Assembly (NCBI GenBank): GCA_946481135.1
Contig: CAMLMQ010000121.1
Span: 1 to 8,879 of the forward strand
Source of the DNA: an uncultured Microbacteriaceae bacterium
Lineage (GTDB): Bacteria; Actinomycetota; Actinomycetes; Actinomycetales; Microbacteriaceae
Direction of reading: 5' to 3'
DNA length: 8,879 nt
Under the pieces are notes generated by a model, which saw only the letters and a program-made list of their open reading frames with translations, had not been told where the DNA came from and searched no databases. Shown in pieces: positions 1-6,692 of this stretch. The first letter of the stretch is position 1. Every line of letters begins with the position of its first letter. The position numbers were made by a program, and so were the translations under genes.

Positions 1-22
1 GCGTCGCGCTACTCAACCCACG
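1..22 (+). repeat. Truncated end of dispersed repeat (decayed copy A)
   Basis: The first bases of the window contain gcgctactcaaccca. This resembles the distal end of the right arm of the intact element at 5711-5757 (gcgctcctcaacccgcg) and of the decayed copy at 397-429 (ccgctactcgacccgc). It shares the 'gctact' variant with the latter. The copy is probably cut by the window edge, so its full extent cannot be seen. It lies in the same orientation as the copy at 397-429, so the two flank the small gene at 61-375 as direct partial repeats. Positions 23-60 hold nothing else I can recognise. Confidence 0.5.
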
Positions 23-60
23 GGTGCGACTACCAGGAGACGGAGAGGCCGGTTGTCGAA

Positions 61-375
61 TCAGGACACACCTGTCGACTCCCACCAGGCCTGGAGTCGG
101 TCGAGCACAGGGTCGCCATCCGAGACCTTGCCGCCGATACCGAAGTGCTGGTTCAACTCTTCCTGGAGGAAGTCCGCAAGCTCCCTCCGCGACGCGCCAC
201 CTCTGAGGCGCGAGACCAGGGGCCACCGGAGGCAGTCGTACTCGTCGGCGGGCCACTCGGGCATGGCGATCTCTGCCTCCGTGGTCGCGCCAAAGACACC
301 GATCGGATCCCACTCGTTCAGCACGGCTCGGAGGCCGTCGAGGTCCCGCTCTCTCAACCGCTCCCCTGAGTCCAT
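61..375 (-). CDS. Small acidic protein of unknown function (104 aa)
   Basis: The frame runs from ATG at 375 to TGA at 61 and encodes 104 residues. I do not recognise it with certainty. Visible motifs are LNEWDPIGVFG (about residues 19-29), a WPADEYDCLRWPL segment (41-53), SRLRGGASRRELADFL (55-70) and QEELNQHFG (71-79). The pattern LNEWDPIG...DEYD recalls small uncharacterised DUF1871-like proteins; this is from memory and unverified. It has no signal peptide, membrane segment or evident enzyme motif and looks like a compact soluble helical protein. Codons such as AGA (twice), TTG (twice), TTT, CTT, TCA and ACA stand out against the nearly pure G/C third positions of the flanking genes, which suggests recent acquisition. 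The frame stays open upstream into guaB1, but that extension is the antisense-like shadow of another reading frame. ATG 375 is preferred because the recognisable protein begins there and a -10-like box lies 6 nt upstream. Confidence 0.72.
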   Translation of the reverse strand: MDSGERLRERDLDGLRAVLNEWDPIGVFGATTEAEIAMPEWPADEYDCLRWPLVSRLRGGASRRELADFLQEELNQHFGIGGKVSDGDPVLDRLQAWWESTGVS

Positions 376-379
376 GGCA

Positions 380-394
380 GCACCGTATCGGTGC
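380..394 (-). promoter_or_regulatory. Perfect palindrome overlapping a -10-like box before the 104-aa gene
   Basis: gcaccg-tat-cggtgc is a perfect 6-bp inverted repeat with a 3-base centre, ending 4 nt from the start codon at 375. Read on the minus strand it contains TACGGT (387-382), a TAnnnT actinobacterial -10 box. The box is 6 nt from the ATG and would give a leaderless transcript. No convincing -35 is visible 17 nt upstream. The overlap of dyad and -10 is what an autorepressor operator looks like, but a hairpin in a longer transcript that hides the start codon is equally possible. Confidence 0.35.
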
Positions 395-396
395 AC

Positions 397-429
397 GGTT
401 TCGAGACGCGAGCCGCTACTCGACCCGCA
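397..429 (+). repeat. Decayed single copy of dispersed repeat (copy B)
   Basis: ggtttcgagacgcg at 397-410 matches the right arm of the intact inverted element at 5713-5726 base for base. It is followed by gccgct and then actcgacccgc, corresponding to the distal end ctcctcaacccgc with about a dozen internal bases missing. The lost part is the second half of the internal hairpin. It lies between the guaB1 stop codon and the small gene at 61-375, so it may also act in ending guaB1 transcription, although no T-run follows. Confidence 0.65.
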
Positions 430-437
430 GGTGGCGG

Positions 438-1760
<1,323 letters not shown>

Positions 1761-1776
1761 TCCGGGCAGAACGGCC

Positions 1777-1782
1777 TAAGCT
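1777..1782 (+). promoter_or_regulatory. Candidate -10 box for kgd
   Basis: TAAGCT fits TAnnnT and lies in the 97-bp intergenic region ahead of kgd. It would give a leader of roughly 55 nt to the GTG at 1846. No recognisable -35 is seen 17 nt upstream; that site overlaps the guaB1 -10 box at 1755-1760. The assignment rests only on the hexamer and its location. Confidence 0.25.
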
Positions 1783-1845
1783 GGAGCGGCTGCAAACGCC
1801 ACCACACCGAGACAACCTCAACGCACGAGAGTGGGCGGTTCAACC

Positions 1846-4800
1846 GTGTCGAGCCCCGTGACCGGGATCACATCTGAAGACGAATTCGGAGCCAACGAGT
1901 GGCTCGTCGACGAGATGTACGAGAGGTACATCTCCGACAAGAACTCCGTCGACCCGAGCTGGTGGCCGGTGCTCGAGCAGCGCCGCGCGGGCGCGAGCGC
2001 CGCTCCTGAGGCGAGCGCTCCGGCCGAGACGGCTTCCGCGGGCGAGTCCGCCCCCGCCGCCGCCCCCGAGACGGAGGCGTCGCCGAAGAACCAGGAGGGC
2101 GGCGAAGCCCAGATCCCGGCGTCGGTGACCGAGCCCGCCCCGTCCGCCCACGTGTCGACGTCGACCGGCACGACGCCGGTCGCGCGCACCACCTCCGCTC
2201 CCGCGAAGCCGCAGCCCATCCCGGCAGAGGCCCCGCAGGCCGCGCCCGCCGCCGAGTCGGCGGAGCAGGACGTCGTCACGACCCTCAAGGGCATGCAGAA
2301 GACCCTCGCGACCAACATGGACGCGAGCCTCACGGTGCCGACCGCGACGAGCGTGCGCACCATCCCCGCGAAGCTGATGATCGACAACCGCATCGTCATC
2401 AACAACCACCTCAAGCGCGCGCGCGGCGGCAAGGTGTCGTTCACGCACCTCATCGCGTGGGCGATGGTGCAGACGCTCAAGGAATTCCCGAGCCAGAACG
2501 TCTACTACGACGAACCCGACGGCAAGCCGAGCGTCGTCGCGCCGGCGCACATCAACCTGGGCATCGCGATCGACCTGCCCAAGCCCGACGGCACCCGCTC
2601 GCTGCTCGTTCCGGGCATCAAGCGCGCCGACACGATGGGCTTCGCCGACTTCCTCGCCGCCTACGAGGATGTCGTCGCCCGCGCCCGTGCGAACAAGCTG
2701 ACCGCCGACGACTTCAAGGGCACCACGATCTCGCTCACCAATCCGGGCGGCATCGGCACCGAGCACTCCGTGCCGCGGCTCATGAAGGGGCAGGGCTGCA
2801 TCATCGGCGCCGGAGCCCTGGAGTACCCGGCGGCGTTCCAGGGTTCGAGCCCCAAGACGCTCGCCGAGCTCGGCATCGGCAAGACGATCACCCTCACGTC
2901 GACCTACGACCACCGCGTCATCCAGGGCGCGGGGTCGGGCGAGTTCCTCAAGAAGGTGCACGAGCTGCTCATCGGCGAGCGCCGGTTCTACGAGGACATC
3001 TTCGCGTCGTTGCGCATCCCGTACGACCCGATCCACTGGGCCGAGGACATCAACGTCGACCTGTCGGAGCGCGTCTCGAAGACCGCGCGGGTGCAGGAGC
3101 TCATCAACGCGTTCCGCGTGCGCGGCCACCTCATGGCCGACATCGACCCGCTCGAGTACGTGCAGCGCAGCCACCCCGACCTCGACATCTCCAGCCACGG
3201 GCTCACCTTCTGGGACCTCGACCGCGAGTACGTCGTGGGCGGGTTCGCGGGCAAGCGTTCGGCGCTCCTGCGCGAGGTGCTCGGCGTGCTGCGCGACTCG
3301 TACTGCCGCACGGTCGGCATCGAGTACATGCACATCCAGGACCCCGACCAGCGGGCGTGGTTCCAGGAGCGCCTCGAGCGGCCGTACGAGAAGCCGACGA
3401 AGGAGGAGCAGCTCCGCATCCTCTCCAAGCTCAACGAGGCCGAGGCGTTCGAGACGTTCCTGCAGACGAAGTACGTCGGGCAGAAGCGCTTCAGCCTCGA
3501 GGGCGGCGAGTCGACGATCGCGCTGCTCGACGAGATCCTGCAGGGCGCCGCCGAGGCGGGGCTCGACGAGGTCGCGATCGGCATGGCCCATCGCGGCCGC
3601 CTCAACGTGCTCACGAACATCGCCGGCAAGACGTACGGGCAGATCTTCCGCGAGTTCGAGGGCACGCAAGACCCGAAGACCGTGCAGGGCTCCGGCGACG
3701 TCAAGTACCACCTCGGCACCGAGGGCACCTTCACGGCGCTGTCGGGCAAGGAGGTCGCGGTCTACCTCGCGGCGAACCCGTCGCACCTCGAAGCGGTCGA
3801 CGGGGTGCTCGAAGGCATCGTGCGCGCGAAGCAGGACCGCCTCGCGCCCGGCAGCTACAGCATCCTGCCGATCCTCGTGCACGGGGACGCGTCGATGGCC
3901 GGTCAGGGCGTCGTCGTCGAGCAGCTGCAGATGTCGCAGCTGCGCGCCTACCGCACGGGCGGCACGGTGCACGTCGTCATCAACAACCAGGTCGGCTTCA
4001 CGACGCCGCCGTCGGACGCCCGCTCGTCGGTGTACTCCTCCGACGTCGCCAAGACGATCCAGGCGCCCATCTTCCACGTGAACGGCGACGACCCCGAGGC
4101 CGTCGTGCGCGTGGCCGAGCACGCGTTCGCCTACCGCCAGAAGTTCAAGCGGGATGTCGTCATCGACCTCGTCTGCTACCGACGCCGCGGCCACAACGAG
4201 GGCGACGACCCGTCGATGACGCAGCCGCTCATGACGAACCTCATCGAGGCGAAGCGCAGCGTGCGCACCCTGTACACCGAAGCGCTCGTCGGCCGTGGCG
4301 ACATCACGCAGGAGGAGTTCGAGGCGGCCCACAAGGACTTCCAGGACCGCCTGGAACGCGCCTTCGCCGAGACCCACGCCGCCCAGACCGGTACGATCCC
4401 GGTCGTGTCGGGCGACGACCACGCGGTCGCCGACATCGAGCGCCCCGACGCGCAGCAGGACGACTCGTCGGGCGAACCGGAGTCGACCGGCGTCAGCCAG
4501 GCGCTCGTCGAGCAGATCGGCGACGCCCACGACAACCTGCCCGACGGCTTCACCGTGCACCCGAAGCTGCGGCAGCTGCTCAACAAGCGCGTCGAGATGA
4601 GCCGCAAGGGCCTCATCGACTGGGGCTTCGGCGAGCTGCTCGCCCTCGGCTCGCTGCTCACCGAGGGCACCCCGGTGCGCCTCGTCGGTCAGGATGCCCG
4701 ACGCGGCACCTTCGTCTCCCGCCACGCCGTCTTCCACGACCGCGAGAACGGGCAGGAGTGGCTGCCGCTCGCGAACCTCGCCGACAACCAGGCGCGGTTC

Positions 4801-5640
4801 TGGATCTACGACTCGCTGCTCTCGGAGTACGCGGCCCTCGCGTTCGAGTACGGCTACTCGGTCGAGCGCCCCGACGCCCTCGTGCTGTGGGAGGCGCAGT
4901 TCGGCGACTTCGTCGACGGCGCCCAGATCGTGATCGACACCTTCATCTCCAGCGCCGAGCAGAAGTGGGGGCAGCGCTCGAGCGTCGTGCTGCTGCTGCC
5001 GCACGGCTACGAGGGGCAGGGGCCGGATCACTCGTCGGCGCGCATCGAGCGTTTCCTGCAACTGTGCGCCGAGAACAACATGACGGTCGCGCGTCCCTCG
5101 ACGCCGGCCTCGTACTTCCACCTGCTGCGCCGCCAGGCGTACGCGCGTCCGCGGCGTCCGCTCGTGGTGTTCACGCCGAAGTCGATGCTGCGTCTGCGCG
5201 GGGCGACGAGCGACGTGGCCGACTTCACGTCGGGCCGTTTCGAGCCCGTTCTCGATGACGCGCGCATCCAGGACACCGCGGCCGTGCAGCGGGTGCTGCT
5301 CCACGCGGGCAAGATCCACTACGACCTGCTCGCAGAGCTGGAGAAGCACGAGCACGCCGAGAAGTTCGCGCTCGTGCGGCTCGAGCAGTACTACCCGCTC
5401 GCCGACGACGCCCTCAACGACATCCTCGACCGGTACCCGCATGCGGAACTCGTGTGGGTGCAGGAGGAGCCGGAGAATCAGGGCGCCTGGCCGTTCGTCA
5501 ACTTCGAGCTGGCGCGCCATCTGCGCGGGCGCACGATCTCGACGGTGTCGCGTCCGGCATCCGCCGCGACCGCCACGGGATCGTCGAAGCGCTCCGCCGC
5601 GGAGCAGACCGACCTGCTGTCCCGCGCGCTGACACTCTGA
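1846..5640 (+). CDS. kgd: Multifunctional 2-oxoglutarate decarboxylase/dehydrogenase E2-E1 fusion (Kgd/OdhA type)
   Basis: This fused protein decarboxylates 2-oxoglutarate with thiamine diphosphate in the TCA cycle and is expected to join DlaT/Lpd in the cytosolic complex. Numbering is from GTG 1846 (1264 aa; mycobacterial Kgd is about 1230). The N-terminus FGANEWLVDEMY (about 14-25) matches the family. It is followed by an Ala/Pro/Glu-rich linker (about 47-140) and an E2-type acyltransferase core (about 145-385) with TSTYDHRVIQGAGSGEFL around His356; there is no lipoyl domain, as usual for this type. The E1 part runs from about 400 to the end: MAHRGRLNVL (His582), SHLEAVDGVLEG, the ThDP/Mg motif from GDAS (680-683) to INN (712-714), CYRRRGHNEGDDP and WEAQFGDF. 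FHA proteins (GarA/OdhI) inhibit this family. GTG 1831 adds five residues; 1846 is preferred because relatives, as I recall, begin MSS. Its Shine-Dalgarno is weak. It is convergent with rsrA. Confidence 0.97.
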   Translation: MSSPVTGITSEDEFGANEWLVDEMYERYISDKNSVDPSWWPVLEQRRAGASAAPEASAPAETASAGESAPAAAPETEASPKNQEGGEAQIPASVTEPAPSAHVSTSTGTTPVARTTSAPAKPQPIPAEAPQAAPAAESAEQDVVTTLKGMQKTLATNMDASLTVPTATSVRTIPAKLMIDNRIVINNHLKRARGGKVSFTHLIAWAMVQTLKEFPSQNVYYDEPDGKPSVVAPAHINLGIAIDLPKPDGTRSLLVPGIKRADTMGFADFLAAYEDVVARARANKLTADDFKGTTISLTNPGGIGTEHSVPRLMKGQGCIIGAGALEYPAAFQGSSPKTLAELGIGKTITLTSTYDHRVIQGAGSGEFLKKVHELLIGERRFYEDIFASLRIPYDPIHWAEDINVDLSERVSKTARVQELINAFRVRGHLMADIDPLEYVQRSHPDLDISSHGLTFWDLDREYVVGGFAGKRSALLREVLGVLRDSYCRTVGIEYMHIQDPDQRAWFQERLERPYEKPTKEEQLRILSKLNEAEAFETFLQTKYVGQKRFSLEGGESTIALLDEILQGAAEAGLDEVAIGMAHRGRLNVLTNIAGKTYGQIFREFEGTQDPKTVQGSGDVKYHLGTEGTFTALSGKEVAVYLAANPSHLEAVDGVLEGIVRAKQDRLAPGSYSILPILVHGDASMAGQGVVVEQLQMSQLRAYRTGGTVHVVINNQVGFTTPPSDARSSVYSSDVAKTIQAPIFHVNGDDPEAVVRVAEHAFAYRQKFKRDVVIDLVCYRRRGHNEGDDPSMTQPLMTNLIEAKRSVRTLYTEALVGRGDITQEEFEAAHKDFQDRLERAFAETHAAQTGTIPVVSGDDHAVADIERPDAQQDDSSGEPESTGVSQALVEQIGDAHDNLPDGFTVHPKLRQLLNKRVEMSRKGLIDWGFGELLALGSLLTEGTPVRLVGQDARRGTFVSRHAVFHDRENGQEWLPLANLADNQARFWIYDSLLSEYAALAFEYGYSVERPDALVLWEAQFGDFVDGAQIVIDTFISSAEQKWGQRSSVVLLLPHGYEGQGPDHSSARIERFLQLCAENNMTVARPSTPASYFHLLRRQAYARPRRPLVVFTPKSMLRLRGATSDVADFTSGRFEPVLDDARIQDTAAVQRVLLHAGKIHYDLLAELEKHEHAEKFALVRLEQYYPLADDALNDILDRYPHAELVWVQEEPENQGAWPFVNFELARHLRGRTISTVSRPASAATATGSSKRSAAEQTDLLSRALTL

Positions 5641-5647
5641 GTCAGAA

Positions 5648-5757
5648 CGCGGGTTGAGGAGCGCCGCCCGCAGGGCGACGCGTCTCGAAACCCCGACCGA
5701 TGCGCGCGGAGGGGTTTCGAGACGCGTGCCGCTGCGCGGCGCGCTCCTCAACCCGCG
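5648..5757. repeat. REPIN-like compound inverted repeat between convergent genes
   Basis: Two 47-base arms (5648-5694 and 5711-5757) are inverted copies separated by a 16-base spacer. The outer 17 bases (cgcgggttgaggagcgc, 5648-5664, against 5741-5757) and inner 17 bases (acgcgtctcgaaacccc, 5678-5694, against 5711-5727) pair perfectly. All six arm-to-arm mismatches fall in the 13-base middles. Each middle is itself a perfect hairpin: cgccc-gca-gggcg at 5665-5677 and gccgc-tgc-gcggc at 5728-5740. The element fills the gap between the kgd stop (5640) and the rsrA stop (5771). It resembles two inverted REP units (a REPIN). Partial copies occur at 1-22 and 397-429. No transposase is in the window. 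Confidence 0.85.
5648..5757. terminator. Possible bidirectional transcription terminator formed by the inverted repeat
   Basis: The inverted repeat starts 8 bp after the kgd stop and ends 13 bp before the rsrA stop on the other strand. RNA from either side could therefore form a very stable stem of up to 47 pairs with interruptions. There is no U-tract on either side, so it is not a canonical intrinsic terminator. U-less hairpin termination or 3'-end protection is inferred from position only. Confidence 0.4.
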
Positions 5758-5770
5758 AGGCGTCGGAGGG

Positions 5771-6001
5771 TCAGGCCTGCTGGAGGCGGGCGAGGATGGC
5801 GGCGCGCAGCTCCTCGGGCGCCTTCTCCTGGCACGCCTTCTGCATCTTCAGCGTGAGGGTGAGGCCCACGAGGTGCTCGGTCGTGCAGTCGTCGCAGTTC
5901 TCGAGGTGATCGCTGATGTCGCGGAAGTCCTCCGGCGACAGCTCGCGGTGCAGGTACTCCTCGAGTTCGGCTTTCGCCTTGTCGCAGCCGCAGTCGGTCA
6001 T
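5771..6001 (-). CDS. rsrA: Zinc-containing anti-sigma factor of the RsrA/RshA type
   Basis: This 76-aa cytosolic ZAS-family anti-sigma factor is expected to hold the upstream sigma factor inactive until thiol oxidation releases it. It contains Cys4, Cys6, the signature HLENCDDC (His32, Cys36, Cys39, i.e. HxxxCxxC) and Cys57. The spacing Cys6-His32-Cys36-Cys39 is the same as Cys11-His37-Cys41-Cys44 of Streptomyces coelicolor RsrA, whose residues bind zinc and form the redox disulfide (recalled from the literature). The C-terminal half ([27 protein letters not shown]) is helical. It is shorter than RsrA (about 105 aa) because both ends are trimmed. The ATG at 6001 overlaps the sigma stop codon in ATGA. 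It is preceded by AGGAG at 6012-6008, a good Shine-Dalgarno, indicating coupled translation in a sigR-rsrA operon. Confidence 0.93.
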   Translation of the reverse strand: MTDCGCDKAKAELEEYLHRELSPEDFRDISDHLENCDDCTTEHLVGLTLTLKMQKACQEKAPEELRAAILARLQQA

Positions 6002-6600
6002 GTCTTGCTCCTGGTGGCGGGGGCGGGAACCGCGATGCCGCGATCGCGCGCGTAGTCCGCGAGCAGGTCGCGCAACAGCCGACGGCCACGATGCAGCCGG
6101 CTCATCACCGTTCCGACGGGGGTCTTCATGATGTCGGCGATCTCCTGGTACGAGAAGCCTTCGACGTCGGCGAGATAGACGGCGAGCCGGAAGTCCTCGG
6201 GGATCGCCTGCAGCGCCGCCTTGACGTCGCTGTCGGGCAGGTGGTCGATCGCCTCGGCCTCCGCCGACCGGGTCGTGCGGCCCTGCGTGAGCGACTCGGC
6301 GCCCCCGAGCTGCCAGTCCTCGAGCTCGTCGATCGCGCCCTGATAGGGCTCGCGTTGATTCTTGCGGTAGATGTTGATGTAGGTGTTGGTGAGGATGCGG
6401 TAGAGCCAGGCCTTGAGGTTGGTGCCCTGCTCGAACGATCGGAAGGCCGCGTACGCCTTGACGTAGGTCTCCTGCACGAGGTCGCCGGCATCCGCGGGGT
6501 TGCGCGTCATGCGCAGCGCCGCCGCGTACAGCTGGTCCATGTACTGCAGCGCCTGGTTCTCGAACAGCTCGCGCAGTTCGGCCGACTCGGTGTCGCTCAT
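5998..6600 (-). CDS. sigR: ECF sigma factor of the SigR/SigH (thiol-oxidative stress) family
   Basis: An alternative RNA polymerase sigma factor of 200 aa. Region 2 lies at about 12-82, with [37 protein letters not shown] core sequence (40-72) and [11 protein letters not shown] (75-85). Region 4 lies at about 125-178, with helix-turn-helix [21 protein letters not shown] (149-169) followed by [11 protein letters not shown]. These motifs and the RsrA-like gene directly downstream (ATGA overlap) identify the SigR/SigH branch, which controls thioredoxin, mycothiol and proteostasis genes in actinobacteria. The start at 6600 ([13 protein letters not shown]) gives the usual family length. An in-frame ATG at 6657 would add 19 residues ([19 protein letters not shown]) whose codons have G or C at 16 of 18 third positions (initiator excluded), so a longer isoform is plausible. 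No Shine-Dalgarno precedes either start. An exact SigR-consensus promoter lies upstream. Could equally be named sigH. Confidence 0.94.
   Translation of the reverse strand: MSDTESAELRELFENQALQYMDQLYAAALRMTRNPADAGDLVQETYVKAYAAFRSFEQGTNLKAWLYRILTNTYINIYRKNQREPYQGAIDELEDWQLGGAESLTQGRTTRSAEAEAIDHLPDSDVKAALQAIPEDFRLAVYLADVEGFSYQEIADIMKTPVGTVMSRLHRGRRLLRDLLADYARDRGIAVPAPATRSKT
6008..6012 (-). promoter_or_regulatory. Strong Shine-Dalgarno of rsrA inside the end of sigR
   Basis: Read on the minus strand, AGGAG is followed by CAAGAC and then the rsrA ATG, a spacing of 6 nt. It is the clearest ribosome binding site in the window. It contrasts with sigR itself, which has none. The difference would let anti-sigma synthesis proceed both by coupling and by independent initiation. 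Confidence 0.75.
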
Positions 6601-6608
6601 CGCCGTCG

Positions 6609-6614
6609 AGTCTA
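6609..6614 (-). promoter_or_regulatory. -10-like box for the short sigR form
   Basis: On the minus strand TAGACT (TAnnnT) is followed by 8 nt and then the ATG at 6600. A housekeeping-type promoter here would yield a leaderless or near-leaderless mRNA for the 200-aa sigma factor. No convincing -35 is seen. The box lies inside the 19-codon upstream extension. Confidence 0.35.
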
Positions 6615-6656
6615 CGACCGCGTGCTGGGCGGGCCGTTCGAGGAGGGCGGAGGGCA

Positions 6657-6662
6657 TACTCT
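6657..6662 (+). promoter_or_regulatory. -10-like box for aroA
   Basis: TACTCT (TAnnnT) lies 9 nt before the aroA ATG at 6672. A start site 6-8 nt downstream would make the aroA mRNA leaderless or nearly so. No Shine-Dalgarno stands at the right distance; a ggaggg run at 6648-6653 is 18 nt away. No clear -35 is visible. The box overlaps the upstream sigR start codon (6657-6655) on the other strand. Confidence 0.35.
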
Positions 6663-6666
6663 GGAC

Positions 6667-6692
6667 AACCGATGGCCGATACGACGTATTCC
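6667..6692 (-). promoter_or_regulatory. SigR/SigH-consensus promoter of sigR (autoregulatory)
   Basis: Read on the minus strand, GGAAT (6692-6688) is followed by exactly 18 bases and then GTT (6669-6667). This is the published SigR/SigH promoter consensus, GGAAT-N18-GTT, without a mismatch. It lies directly upstream of sigR in the correct orientation, so SigR probably activates its own operon. Initiation 5-8 nt after GTT would fall at about 6662-6659, only 2-5 nt before the in-frame ATG at 6657. The promoter spans the divergent aroA start codon (6672-6674). Confidence 0.8.

Noticed and set aside
2481..2488. ggaattcc inside kgd as another SigR-type -35 element.
   Set aside because: No GTT occurs at 16-20 nt on either strand, and it is internal to a conserved coding region.
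2911..2934. DHRVIQGA in the Kgd E2 domain as a damaged acyltransferase motif (Gln where classical E2 has Asp).
   Set aside because: As I recall, mycobacterial Kgd and corynebacterial OdhA carry the same substitution, so it is a family trait and not a lesion in this copy.
1840..5751. A very long open frame on the minus strand opposite kgd (about 1300 codons).
   Set aside because: It is the expected antisense shadow of a G/C-third-position-biased gene. The product is an Arg/Val/Glu/Leu-rich low-complexity mix with no recognisable domain, while the plus-strand frame is unmistakably Kgd throughout.
6679..6689. Small palindrome atacg-a-cgtat at the 5' end of aroA as an operator.
   Set aside because: It is only 5 bp per arm and lies within the 18-base spacer of the sigR promoter and the aroA coding sequence. 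There is no independent sign of a binding protein.
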